Of a DNA stretch of 64,000 bases, positions 1 to 10,340 are shown piece after piece. The translations under genes were made by a program, and so were the position numbers. The notes beneath the pieces were generated by a model that searched no databases, was not told the origin of the DNA, and was given only the letters and a program-made list of their open reading frames with translations. The DNA is taken from NCBI GenBank assembly GCA_030248135.1, contig JASANC010005206.1, positions 1-64,000 of the forward strand. Reading direction: 5' to 3'. Each line of letters begins with the position of its first letter. Within the stretch, counting starts at the first letter, position 1. This stretch comes from Theristus sp. LFF4_11. Its lineage: Eukaryota > Nematoda > Chromadorea > Monhysterida > Xyalidae.

Positions 1-540
1 AGCAACAACACGACAATGCTGTACTGTGCAGGGCATATACGAAACGTGTAACATCAGCCGCGTGCAGTAACAATAGTGAAAGCGTGAAATCCAGGAAATC
101 CTAAATCCTGAGCCGACGCTCATGCACGTTGGGAAATCGATAACATGAGCAGCCAATACGAGCCCAGAGCTGCCGTTTATGTTTTGTTGCTCGCAGAGCC
201 ACACCCTCATATATGGAACTTGTAACATCAGCTGCGTGAAGCAAACAAAACTGACTGTGACCAGACCAGACACGTTTTAATTCAATATTTGAATTTCCCG
301 CCAAACAAAAACATTTTTTATATTTGCAACCTGTTCCCAGCCAACTACGTTTATTTTGGCCGATTTTGGGCCAATTTTATTTTTTTTGATTTTTTCAAAT
401 TTTGGAGCATATTTTCAAAAACATCGGGTCTGTAGTTTTATCAACGCTTTTCTGGCCTAGACCCGACCCGACATCGGGTCTGTAGTTTTATCACACAATT
501 TTTATCGGGTCGGGTCTGGTGCGGGTCTGTAGTTTTATCA
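1..540. repeat. Repeat-rich stretch with two short repeated motifs
   Basis: No gene is seen here. A motif of the form GTAACATCAGC preceded by CATATNNGAAC occurs near 33-60 and 205-235 and again near 54197-54222, so it belongs to a dispersed repeat. A second short unit, ATCGGGTCTGTAGTTTTATCA, occurs near 423, 473 and (variant) 515, forming a small degenerate tandem array. The short open frames here show no codon bias or recognisable protein. Confidence 0.5.
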
Positions 541-546
541 ATGCCC

Positions 547-662
547 CGCGCCGGTTCCGGAAACCATAAGGTACCAAACTCCGGCGGAAACGGCAATACT
601 GCCCCGAGCCCAATTTACCCTCGGCTCTGGAGGGAGTAGACCATTAGATCTTGTTGGTTACT
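547..662 (-). repeat. 3' part of tRNA-derived SINE (copy 1)
   Basis: This matches the non-tRNA body and tail of the SINE described at 10410-10652, in reverse orientation: the segments GGTTCCGGAAACCATAAGGT, CCGAGCCCAATTTACCCTCG and GGAGGGAGTAGACCATTAGA are shared. The tRNA-like head is absent; the copy is cut at about 663 where a family D element begins. Confidence 0.7.
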
Positions 663-663
663 T

Positions 664-1147
664 GATAGTTGTTCTAGGGGGAGGGGGCCGCCCCCCCCCC
701 AAAAAATTTTCGAATTTATCTCTATCAGACAGGTTTTTTTGGCTCAGCTATTATCTATCTAAAAAAAATTATCAGCCAGCTATCTATCTAAAAAATTTTG
801 TCTTCGAAGACATAAAATGAGTCAATTTTTGACCAAAATTGACCATTTTTGCTCGTAATTCTTGAAAATTTCGCTAATTTTAGATAAAATACGCGTTTAT
901 ACTTAATTTTTAGTGTATTTTTAGCATTACTTTGCTGTTTTTATAGCTTTTTAGCGTTTTAGCTATCTATCTATGAAATTTCAAAATTTTGACCGGCCTC
1001 CCCCCAAAGTCACATGGCCCCCCCCAAAAGTTCATGATTTTTGGGTGGTTCGAGAAGATTTTGGGGTGTCGCCGTCGGTGGGTGAAGAAAATTTGGGCGG
1101 GGGGTCGGGGTGTCTTCATGGGGGGGGGGTCACAAAGGTTGGCTTAA
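664..1147 (+). mobile_element. Family D element, degraded copy (D1)
   Basis: The left end GATAGTTGTTCTAGGGGGAG and the following 300 bases (TATCTATCTAAAAAA tracts and the CTTCGAAGACATAAAATGAG block) match the complete family D element at 8840-10049. It interrupts the SINE copy ending at about 662. The right end was not found, and the last 130 bases (G-rich) look more like family B sequence. No transposase is encoded. Confidence 0.55.
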
Positions 1148-1490
1148 TATTTCCGATTCAGACAAGGTGACAATTCGTCTCACATTGTGAACTGAGCGTC
1201 CGAATTAACTGCACTATCGTTTGTAAGCGGTATTTTGGTTGCCGTTTCGTGGCGTCGTTATCATAATGGACCAAATTTCAAACCGGTAAGCTTTCATTCA
1301 GTTGAGCTGGGGGATTTTGGGTGTTTTGGGGGTCAAAATGTAAGATGATGCATGATATCAGTTTGGATAAGGGGTAAATAAGGTTAACAAAACAAGTTCC
1401 GCCAAACGGGACGGGGGTCATTCGGGAGGCGCTTGCACATCAAATGTGGTTCTTCGGACTCCCTGATTGATTCAGCTCAACTTTGATTCA
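1148..1490 (+). mobile_element. Family C element, old truncated copy (C1)
   Basis: The stretch ACAAGGTGACAATTCGTCTC through GGACTCCCTGATTGATTCAG is a diverged version of the internal part of family C (compare 9590-9930 and the reverse copy 56474-57183). Both termini are missing. There is no open frame of note. Confidence 0.5.
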
Positions 1491-1888
1491 ATTTTTTTCT
1501 GCGGTTTACGCTTTTATTTCCGGGATACGAACACCGCGCCAGACACCGAGACGGACAGAAAACACCAGACACCTGTTCGGAATTCGCGGTCAAGTGTGGT
1601 GTTTTAATAAGTGGGTTGAAGGAAGTCCACCAAACTACGAACAAAAGCTCGCAGGTGTGCCTTGTAAGAGAAGCCGGGCGGCTGTCGTAAGCGTTGCCGC
1701 TCGAGAACCTGTCACACTATGAAAGCTTGCCAGACAAAAGTATGTGCATGTTATTTTATTTTTAATTTGTTTATTTTAAATTTGTATTTGATTTGAAGCA
1801 GCATTTGTTTTGGAGTTGGATTTGTGGAACAGTATTGTGAGCAGTGAACACGGAGATCAATGAATCAGTCTAGTAGTGGCATCACTTT
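1491..1888. other. Intergenic stretch, no gene seen
   Basis: AT-rich sequence between the old C element and the end of the DM9-like gene. Around 1750-1775 the minus strand carries AATAAA-like hexamers about 110-130 bases past the stop codon of the minus-strand gene, a plausible polyadenylation signal. Nothing else is recognised. Confidence 0.35.
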
Positions 1889-3093
1889 TCAGTTGTCGCG
1901 ACAAAGAACCATGAAGTTTTGCACCACAGGCCCCACAAATGTCACTTCCTTTCCATTTTCTGGGAAGGCCGCTTTCTCCTCGCTCATCTGCACACGCCCG
2001 AGATGTTCCACACCATTTTTGTCTGTGATCACGCACGGTGCGCAGTCCTTCACCTTCACCGGACGCCACTGACCACCGACTTTGGACGCCACCTGAAGAA
2101 TAATAAACGACCTAAAGAATAATAATGAAGTTGTTCTTTTCTTTTCAAACAGCACATTCAACCAACGCTATATGGCTGCCAGCTGATGTTGAATCCAGCG
2201 CGCCTCTTGTCGTACACAAGGACTTGCAAGTTGCCAATTCTCTCTTTGTATTCGTGGTTCAGAAATCCAAATCGCGCCCGTATGCGACCACCCTCGTTCC
2301 ATATGGCGCCCATGACCGGCTGACCATGCATGTACCACAATGCGACGCACGACAATGCCTGCGGTCCAGAGACGCCTCTCAGAGGGCGATCTGCATGCAT
2401 GTATATACATTTTAAAATAGTTCTTTTAAACTTGAAACACAGGTTTTGTAAACGGTACAACAACTGACCCAACGCTTGAATAGGGTGCTGAGCACGAGCA
2501 AATGCGTCGCCTTCTTTTAGATCACTCCAGATGTCTTCATAGATCTTTGCTTTTGGTATCTCATCTGGCGGTCCAGGGTCATAGAAGTTGCGCACAATGG
2601 TCAACATGTTGCCGAGATTGCAGGTTTTGACGACAGTTCCGCCAGCGAGAGAGAACGACGCTGTTTCTGTGGACATTTCAATGTTGCCACAGTAAAGCTC
2701 TCCGTCGGGGCCAGGCATCAGCAGCGGTGCAACGTCGCCGCAGTGAACGAGCGACGAGTTTGGCTTGCGGCGATTGCTCCAAGGCACCCACTCGTACGTG
2801 AAGCCGCAGTCGCACCAGACGTAGTGCGGGTGGCGCGTCATGTCGTACTGGAGGATCTGGATCTGGCCGCCGAGCTCATGGGCGCCCGTCAGTTCTTTGT
2901 TTTTGTACGGGAACGAGCACTGCACGACGCCGCCGTCGTTCCACGCGCGTCCACAAACCGGCTTGCCGTGCTTGTACCACAGCGCAACGTACTGGTTCTG
3001 TTGGCCCTTGACGCGCACTGGACTGTCCGGAAATGGCTCACCGATCTGCACCCACGCCCACGAGTCTTCGCTTTGCTTTGTCGATATGGTCAT
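1889..3093 (-). CDS. Two-repeat DM9-like (DUF3421-type) protein
   Basis: Three exons are read on the minus strand: 3093-2496, 2390-2167 and 2092-1889 (1,026 nt, 341 residues). The protein is two tandem modules of about 170 residues. Each has a (Y/C)VALWY(K/M)HG(K/Q)PV block, then W-N-(D/E)-GG, then a QI/LQVL-x-YD strand, an aromatic W-x-PYS-like turn and a D-x-AP segment. This pattern resembles DM9 repeat proteins, sugar-binding or stress-associated in other animals; that assignment is from memory of the family and is tentative. Intron 1 (2391-2495, 105 bp) has no in-frame stop, so unspliced sequence reads as a longer protein, but aligning the two modules shows it is an insertion in the second one. 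Intron 2 is 74 bp. The start is the first ATG of the frame. No signal peptide or membrane segment is seen, so the product is probably cytosolic. It is divergent from the repeat-protein gene at 3498. Confidence 0.7.
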
Positions 3094-3398
3094 GATGACG
3101 ATGCTGTTAATGTTCAGTTGTTGTGTTAAGCAATTGTGGTTTGCGAAGCTGAGAATGAAAAATCACTCTGAGCTGAAAACAGTGAAGAAATAATGACAAA
3201 TTACGTATTTTTATATTGTTCCTGTGGCAATTAAAAGCTAAATTCTGTGCACGCAGCAGTGATTATTGCAATTACCGTAATTAAAAACGCGACACAGGAG
3301 ACATCTCAGTAGCAGTGTAACAAACAACTGGACCGCTAAATGCCATATTTTCAAACTCCCGTGTCGTGTTCAACAATCAAGTTCAGATCAGCTGATTG

Positions 3399-3405
3399 TA
3401 TAAAT
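3399..3405 (+). promoter_or_regulatory. TATA-like box upstream of the repeat-protein gene
   Basis: TATAAAT lies 93-99 bases before the ATG at 3498, in the 404-bp region shared by two divergent genes. It is a reasonable core promoter for the plus-strand gene, but chance occurrence in AT-rich DNA cannot be excluded. Confidence 0.35.
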
Positions 3406-3497
3406 CAACTCACACTCACAACAATTTACTCGTTCAGTCTTCGTTTACTATCCTCATAACTAGTACTAGTATCCACTTTTTTCTGACGCACATCATC

Positions 3498-4832
3498 ATG
3501 ACCAACGTCGTTTCGACCTACATCTACGCACAGACGCCTGACCCAGGTAAACACCGCTGGTATATCGTTTTTTTTTGAGTTGACATCATGCTTTTGCTCC
3601 ACAGCAAAAGTCAGAACGACGCATTACATGACTTGAGAGTTGCCACTGTACATTGTTTCAGGTAAATCCCAGAAAACTGCCTATATTGGCTCCATATCGC
3701 AAGAACCAAGTGCCCCGCAGCCGGACAAAACAGCAATTATGGACATGGAGCAGACGCAGGCACAGACGGCCACCATGCCTGTGAAAACGGCTGCAAGCAC
3801 AAAAACAGCTGTGCAGCCAGCGCCCTCGTTGGTGACCGCCGTGATGCCTGTGGAAACGGCTGCAAGCACAAAAACAGCTGTGAAGCCACCCTCGTTGGTG
3901 ACCGCCGTGACGCCTGTGGAAAGTGCACGCACGGCCGTGATGCCGGTGGCAGATGTACAAACGGCGGTCATGCCTGTTCAAAACCAGAGCGCAAGAACCG
4001 CCATTATGCCCATGCAGCAAGGCCAGAGCGCAAGAACCGCCATTATGCCCATGCAGCAAGGCCAGAGCGCAAGAACCGCCATTATGCCCATGCAGCAAGG
4101 CCAGAGCGCAAGAACCGCCATCATGCCCATGCAGCAAGGCCAGAGTGCCAGGACAGCCGTGATGCCTGTGGCGAGCGGGGCAGATGCGCGCACGGCTGTT
4201 GCGCCAGTGCAACAAGGCGATAACAAAACTGTGCTGATGCCAGGTTTGTGTTATCTTTCTTATTAAACGTGTCCATTTGCGCGCACAGATAGCGAAAATA
4301 AATATGTAATTCGCGGCTGCGCGCGCGGCGAAAAAAATTGAACGTTATCTGACGACAATTTTGTGCTAGAAAATAAAAAACAGCAGATTAGAATAATATT
4401 GTGGGACTGCGCTTCCGCGCGTCCCACGATTATTTTGTTTCACGAATCAAAATTATTTTAATCCATCGGATTACCGTACGTTCGGGCGCAAAACGCGCGT
4501 TCAGTTTTCAGCTGTGCGGCTTTTCCATAGATCCATTCAACATTGCACAAAAAGATAATACGATACATACATGTAGTGAAGAAGTGTCACGAATACATTT
4601 GATATGTCCTTTTTGTCATTTATTTTGTATGTTCTGTTTGATATAATGACAGTCTCATACAGCTCAGTCAACCGGCTTGGTATCGACTTACTGTGGCCAA
4701 GCGGGCCCAAGTGCGCAAGCAACCCCCGTGGCTTCGTTCTACATTGCCCCTGAGATGGGCGGTGGCGGTGCAGCTGCTGGTGGAGCTGCTGCTGCTCCAC
4801 GTCCTGGCATTGTGTCGACCTACATGAAGTGA
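3498..4832 (+). CDS. Low-complexity TA(V/I)MPV/QSARTAIMPM repeat protein
   Basis: Three exons: 3498-3546, 3662-4243 and 4663-4832 (801 nt, 266 residues), with phases that join cleanly (P-G at exon 1/2, P-A at exon 2/3). The protein is dominated by a degenerate repeat built on TA(V/I)MPV, which sharpens into four near-identical 13-residue units QSARTAIMPMQQG. A VSTY motif appears near the N-terminus, again just after exon 3 begins and once more at the extreme C-terminus (VSTYMK). There is a Gly/Ala-rich stretch near the end. No signal peptide, membrane segment or known domain is seen and I do not recognise the family. It could be a structural or intrinsically disordered protein. Intron 2 (419 bp) carries sequence related to the Helitron-like region near 39200. 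Confidence 0.7.
3987..4150 (+). repeat. Coding 39-bp minisatellite, about four copies
   Basis: A unit beginning CAGAGCGCAAGAACCGCCAT and ending ATGCAGCAAGGC repeats four times with only one or two substitutions (ATTATG versus ATCATG), then a fifth diverged copy follows. The near identity at the DNA level shows recent expansion inside the coding exon. Confidence 0.9.
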
Positions 4833-4870
4833 ATTGTCTGTGTGTGATCCCACAAATGCACTAAGAACAA

Positions 4871-4876
4871 AATAAA
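4871..4876 (+). terminator. Polyadenylation signal AATAAA
   Basis: A canonical AATAAA hexamer lies 39 bases past the TGA of the repeat-protein gene, in a normal position for 3'-end formation. Confidence 0.6.
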
Positions 4877-5489
4877 ATCTTATTGTTGGAAACTGCGGAA
4901 AAACACGAAAACAAAGTATGTGCGAAACAGTAACTTTGGCGGTTTTGGAGTGTTATGCCTTTCCCTTTTTACCATTATGCCCCTCAGACGATTTGCTAAA
5001 CCTCACCCCATGCTTTCAGTTAACAGATAAGAAACTTACCACTACCAGACACCAGCAAACCAAAATTACGACGGTCACTGCTGTGGCGTGGCGTTCATTT
5101 TATTCAACTGTGGATTGGCAAAAAAAAATCCAAATTTAAAAAAAACGAAAAAAAATAAAAAAATTTTTTTAAAGCCCCTAACCCTAGGTGAGGTGGAGTG
5201 GAGCCTAAAGCTTCATTACTAAAGCGCACGCGCACGGCATCGGCATGCTCATGCTCATGATCCACTAGCGCGCGTGCACACGCTCCGGCCCCAACAAGAA
5301 CTTGTTCAAAACGCAATTGTTCTTGCATCTTCCTTCTTGAAAAGGCTTGGCTTTGGTTAGGATTAGGTCAGGATTATGTTTAGCTTTTGAATTAGGCTTT
5401 AGGATTAGGTTTTGGTTTAGGCTAGTTTAGGCAACGTCTGCCAACATCAGTGGTTTGTTTTAGTACGACAGGCCAACCTGAACCAGAGT
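4877..5489. repeat. Family A end remnant, GC-rich repeat and TTAGGAT-like tract
   Basis: No gene is seen. At 5120-5187 the sequence matches one end of family A (A/T tract then CCCCTAACCCTA). It is followed at about 5205-5300 by a repeat containing GCATGCTCATGCTCATGATC and ACTAGCGCGCGTGCACACG, shared with 35495-35570. From 5345 to 5435 degenerate TTAGGATTAGG-like units occur, also seen in reverse near 55765-55840. Confidence 0.55.
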
Positions 5490-5531
5490 GGAGGTGCCCG
5501 GTTTTAGGGGGGTGACACGGTGACCCCCCCC

Positions 5532-7748
5532 GGCCTTTAACAAAACCACGGAGGTAACACGGAACACGGAGGCTGCACGCTTAACAAAACCACGGAAGCA
5601 ACACGGAGGCTGCGTGCAGCTAAAGTGACCCATATTTTATATGCACACAACACGCTGCGCACCTTTAACAAAACCACGGAACACGGAGGCACGCGGATTT
5701 GGGGAGATTTGGGGACAGGACAAATCCGTCCCCCTCCAAAAAAATTATGTTTTTGTCAAATAAACAAATAAATAAATAAAGGCGCAATAAAGCAAAGCAA
5801 AGCTAAATGTCAAAACTAGACTTCAAGGATTACGGTAGCTCTCCAACGGGTCTCGACACGATTTTTTAAAAACGTCCCTGATTGCCAGCAAAAGCTACTT
5901 TATTGGTGGACCCCTTCATATGATTGCAACAAACAGTCTTATGTTTGAAGTTCGGGCACACGGGTTACGGTAGCGGTAGTTTTGGGTCTTGACACGATGA
6001 TGCTGAAAACTACTTTGTTTCTTGCGAATAACAGTTGAAACCAATTAGAAACACGCAGCGTTTTCACAAAATGTCAAAACTTGAGTTCAAAGAATACGGT
6101 AACTCTGCTGTGTGGTTCTCAACGCGATTTTTTTAAACTGCCTTTTATTGCCAGGAAAATACTAAATTGATGAACACCGTTCACATGATTGCAAGAAACA
6201 ACTGTTATTCACAGTAGTTTTTAGCAACTTCGTGTCAAGACCGAACTACAGCTACCGTAACCCGTGGGGCCTTACTTCAGATATATGACTGTTTCATGCA
6301 ATCATGTGAACGGTATCCACCATTCTACTAACTAACAGTTCTTGGCAATAAAAGAACGTTTATAAAAATCGTTTGGAGACCCGTTGGCGAGCTACCGTAA
6401 TCCTTGAAGCCTAGTTTTGACATTTAGCTTTGCTTTGCTTTATTGCGCCTTTATTTATTTATTTGTTTATTTAACAAAAACATTTTTTTGGAGGGAGACG
6501 GATTTGTCCTGTCCCCAAATCTCCCCAAATTCGCGTGCCTCCGTGTTCCGTGGTTTTGTTAAAGGTGCGCAGCGTGTTGTGTGTAGGGTTAGGGGGAAAA
6601 AAATCCGGATTTTTTTTTTTAAATTAAAAAAAATTTAAAAAAAAAAAATTTTTTTTTTACAAGTTAGGTTTGTTCGAAGCGTCTCGTCGAGCTGAGTTCA
6701 TCTAGACTATTTTCAGAACGATCCGGAAAACAATAAGAGCGAAAATCGTGTTTTATTGAAATTATGTCCATTTCATAGAGGGAAAGTTGCATTTTCAACA
6801 GTAAAACAGGACAATTTTCGACGTGTACTTGAATATTGAACCGTTCTTAGTTGTTCCTCTTTAGAAAATTACCAAAATTTGACTGTGTTCAAAAATTCCT
6901 GTTTGCTGTTGCTAAGTCGGCAACCCCTGTCGACCCGGTCCCCCCCCCCCAAGACACTTACTTTCAGGTTCAACCAGCTATGCTATCTGCCACATGGCGA
7001 GAGCCCACTCTTCAAATCATCGTATCGAAAACACGTACCATGATTTCGCGATCACGTTGCGGGCAACTGACAGACGCAAGTTTAACACGTTAGTTTAGCT
7101 CAGCACGCAAGTTTTAACATGTGGCCATGTTATCGGGTATCTGAAAAACGGTCGTGTGATGTGGTATTAACCAACATCTCCGCTCCAATTGTTTAACAAT
7201 ATATCGCACAACTCCATTGTAGACCTATAACATACGCCAATCAACAAAATATCATGTTCATCTCATGGCCTACCACCGACTGAAAAAACATGTTCTAAGT
7301 TGCAAGAAAACGATTTCTGAAACGATATTTCAATTCAGTTAAGTCATTTCAACGCTAAAAATTGACTCTAGAAGTCATCCAAATCGAAAAACATGGAGTA
7401 CGTGTACGTCGGTCAAAATGACCAAATAATGACATGTACCTAAGCACACAAAGAAGTTGGGAAGAAAATTTGGTTTGAACTTTCAAAAAATTATGCCATA
7501 AATCGAATTTTCAGAGCAAAGTAGAAGAAAAATTTTTCAAATTTTTTTTTAAGTTTGAAAAAAAAATCCAAATTTAAAAAAAAACAAAAAAAAATAAATT
7601 TTTTTTTTTCAAAGCCCCTAACCCTAGTTGTGTGCATATAAAATATGGGTCACTTTAGCTGCACGCAGCCTCCGTGTTGCCTCCGTGGTTTTGTTAAGCG
7701 TGCAGCCTCCGTGTTCCGTGTTGCCTCCGTGGTTTTGTTAAAGGCCAC
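5532..7748. mobile_element. Foldback (palindromic) element, split by A1
   Basis: The ends GGCCTTTAACAAAACCACGG and CCGTGGTTTTGTTAAAGGCC are exact inverted copies. Without the A1 insertion the element is about 1.17 kb and nearly all palindrome. One pair of arms is 5536-5645 with 7627-7745; the inner pair is about 5648-6100 with 6130-6583, centred near 6115. Both arms carry AACAAAACCACGGA units several times. There is no coding frame. A target duplication cannot be read because the flanks are C runs. Confidence 0.75.
6584..7626 (+). mobile_element. Family A hAT-like element, copy A1
   Basis: 1,043 bp with termini TAGGGTTAGGGG and CCCCTAACCCTA. It is flanked by the perfect 8-bp direct repeat GTTGTGTG (6576-6583 and 7627-7634), and removing one copy restores the foldback arm. 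An 8-bp duplication with a TAG start is typical of hAT transposons. The interior has A/T homopolymer tracts next to each end and no transposase, so it is non-autonomous. Confidence 0.85.
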
Positions 7749-7756
7749 CCCCCCCC

Positions 7757-8791
7757 TAGGGTTAGGGGCTTTGAAAAAAAAAAATTTTTTATTTTTTTTT
7801 CGTTTTTTTTTTAAATTTGGATTTTTTTTCAAACTTAAAAAAAAATTTGAAAATTTTTTCTTCTACTTTGCTCTGAAAATTCGATTTATGGCATAATTTT
7901 TTGAAAGTTCAAACCAAATTTTCTTCCCAACTTCTTTGTGTGCTTAGGTAAATGTCATTATTTGGTCATTTTGACCGACGTACTCCATGTTTTTCGATTT
8001 GGATGACTTCTAGAGTCAATTTTTAGCGTTGAAATGACTTAACTGAATTGAAATATCGTTTCAGAAATCGTTTTCTTGCAACTTAGAACATGTTTTTCAG
8101 TCGGTAGGCCATGAGATGAACATGATATCTTGTTGATTGGCGTATGTTATAGGTCTACAATGGAGTTGTGCGATATATTGTTAAACAATTTGAGCGGAGA
8201 TGTTGGTTAATACCACATCACACGACCGTTTTTCAGACACCCGATAACATGGCCACATGTTAAAACTTGCGTGCTGAGCTAAACTAACGTGTTAAACTTG
8301 CGTCTGTCAGTTGCCCGCAACGTGATCGCGAAATCATGGTACGTGTTTTCGATACGATGATTTGAAGAGTGGGCTCTCGCCATGTGGCAGATAGCATAGC
8401 TGGTTGAACCTGAAAGTAAGTGTCTTGGGGGGGGGGGGCGACCGGGTCGACAGGGGTTGCCGACTTAGCTACAGCAAACAGGAATTTTTGAACACAGTCA
8501 AATTTTGGTAATTTTCTAAAGAGGAACCACTAAGAACGGTTCAATATTCAAGTACACGTGAAAAATTGCCCTGTTTTACTGTTGAAAATGCAACTTTCCC
8601 TCTATGAAATGGACATAATTTCAATAAAACACGATTTTCGCTCTTATAGTTTCCCGGATCGTTCTGAAAATAGTCTAGATGAACTCAGCTCGACGAGACG
8701 CTTCGAACAAACCTAACTTGTAAAAAAAATTTTTTTTTTTAATTTTTTTTTAATTTAAAAAAAAAACCGGATTTTTTTCCCCCTAACCCTA
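7757..8791 (-). mobile_element. Family A hAT-like element, copy A2 (inverted)
   Basis: 1,035 bp, the reverse complement of A1 with few differences (for example the shared blocks around ACCACATCACACGACCGTTT and CGAAATCATGGTACGTGTTT). Its flanks are eight C residues on each side (7749-7756 and 8792-8799), consistent with an 8-bp duplication in a C run. A1 and A2 face each other across 130 bp. Confidence 0.85.
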
Positions 8792-8839
8792 CCCCCCCCC
8801 ACCCCCCCCCCCACCCGACGGTCTCAGGTGCTCTGGGGG

Positions 8840-10049
8840 CATAGTTGTTCTAGGGGGGGGCCTGGGGGGGCCGGGCCGGCCCCCCAAAAAATTTTCGAAT
8901 CTATCTCTATCAAATAGGTTTATTCGGCTCAGCTATTATCTATCTAAAAAATTTTCTCAGCCAGCTATCTATCTGAAAATGTTTGTCTTCGAAGACATAA
9001 AATGAGTCAATTTTTGACCAAAATTGACCATTTTTGCTCGTAATTCTTGTAATTTTCGCCAATTTTAGGTAAAATACGCGTTTATACTTGATTTTTAGTG
9101 TATTTTTAGCATTATTTTGTTGTTTTTATAGCTTTTTAGCGTTTTAGCTATCTATCTATCAAATTTCAAAATTTTGACCGGCCCCCCCCAAAGTCACATG
9201 GCCCCCCCGCGGCCCCCCCCCCCAAAATTTTCCAGCTATCTATCTATCTGGAAAATTTGCTCCAGCTATCTATATCGGCCCCGGGTTGTTAAACAAAAAT
9301 GAAAATTTTTTTTTTTTAAAAAAAAGTGATTAAAAAAAAACAAAAATGCCGATTTTTTTTTAAAAAAAAAAATTCGAAAAATTTTCCTCTAATATGCTCT
9401 GAAAACCTCAATTTTGGCACAATTTTTCGAAAGTTCAACAAAAATTTTCTTTGATTATACCTCGTAAAACCTTTAGCAGTCGATTTTGGGCCGTTTTACC
9501 GACTGATTTTAGGCTTCGTCAACATCTGCGATGAAGTTTTTGAGCGTCCCAAAGCTTAGCCTACCATTTCCGATGCAGATAAGGTGACGATTAGCCTCGC
9601 AGAGCGTCCGATTGTGCTCGCTGCACCGTTTGCAAGCGCTACGTTGTCTGGTTGCTGCTTCGTGTCGTGTCGTCGCGACACCATCAGAAGAATTGATCGA
9701 ATTTCAAGGCGGTATGTTTGTCTTCACTTCAGCATTAGCTTAGCTGGGGAGAATTAGTGACGTTTTGGAGGTCAAAACACAAGAAGAGGCATGGTGACGG
9801 TTTGGAAAAGGGGTAATTGAGGTCACCAAAACAAAATCTGCAAAGTTCCGCCATACGGGTGTCATTCGGGAGGCGCTTGCATATCATATGTGGTTCTTCG
9901 GACTCCCTGATTGATTTAGCACAACTTTGATTTTTGAAATTTTTTTTTAAAAAAAAAAATTTTTTTTTTAAAAAAAAAACAAAAATGACGATTTTTGTTT
10001 TTTTTAACAACCCTGCCCCCCCCAACCCCTCGGCTCTGGAACAACTATG
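8840..10049 (+). mobile_element. Family D hAT-like element, complete copy (D2)
   Basis: Termini CATAGTTGTTCTAG and CTGGAACAACTATG form an imperfect inverted repeat. The perfect 8-bp direct repeat TCTGGGGG flanks it (8832-8839 and 10050-10057), so it is an 8-bp-duplication insertion inside the B1 element. The left third matches D1 at 664. A family C element sits inside. There is no transposase frame. Confidence 0.8.
9281..10015 (+). mobile_element. Family C hAT-like element (C2) nested in D2
   Basis: The terminal GGGTTGTTAAAC and TTTAACAACCC, the A/T-rich subterminal tracts and the core (CTCCCTGATTGATTTAGCAC and so on) match the complete reverse copy at 56474-57183. Its flanks are C-rich and no clean duplication can be read here. 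Confidence 0.7.
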
Positions 10050-10083
10050 TCTGGGGGTGCACACCCCACCGCCCACGGTACTG

Positions 10084-10340
10084 ACCCCAGTGCGCACAAA
10101 AAAATTAATAAAAAATCGGCATTTAGAATTTAGATCGAACCCTGCTGTGTTTAAAACGAGCGTGCTAACCACCGAGCCACGGGAGGACGGTGGAAGAGAC
10201 AATTCTGAAACATTGTTGAACTGAAACTGTCAATCATAGTCCATCCAGATCCAATCAGGACCACTGCAGTTTTATTTTAATGAACAATTCTGCTGGGATT
10301 TCGATCCAAAAGTTGTCGTGTCTCGTCGTAATCGTGCGAC
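10084..10340. other. Upstream region of smg-5
   Basis: About 260 bp between the transposon nest and the smg-5 start codon. It must hold the smg-5 promoter and 5' UTR, but I see no TATA box or other clear element. No gene is seen. Confidence 0.3.

Larger units (their letters stand above)
5490..10083 (+). mobile_element. Family B hAT-like element (B1), host of a transposon nest
   Basis: The outermost layer of the nest. Its visible parts are 5490-5531 (GGTGCCCGGTTTTAGGGGGG), 8800-8839 (ACCCGACGGTCTCAGGTGCT) and 10050-10083, which ends in the family B terminus GCCCACGGTACTG. These pieces are in the same order as in the intact copy at 58494-59043. The left terminus is lost. Everything between the pieces is later insertions: a foldback element carrying A1, then A2, then D2 carrying C2. 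Confidence 0.65.

Noticed and set aside
2743..3129. Long plus-strand open frame of 128 codons
   Set aside because: It is antisense to the DM9-like exon, whose two modules align with each other; the plus frame has no pattern of its own.
3658..4226. Minus-strand His/Gly-rich and Ala/Val-rich repeat frames
   Set aside because: They are mirror images of the 39-bp coding minisatellite; only the plus frame splices into flanking exons with matching phase.
5345..5435. Interstitial telomere array
   Set aside because: TTAGGATTAGG units are degenerate and interspersed with other sequence; not a tandem perfect telomere repeat.
7650..7896. Lys- or Phe-rich peptides encoded near the ends of family A
   Set aside because: They come from poly-A/poly-T tracts in transposon ends and carry no protein signal.
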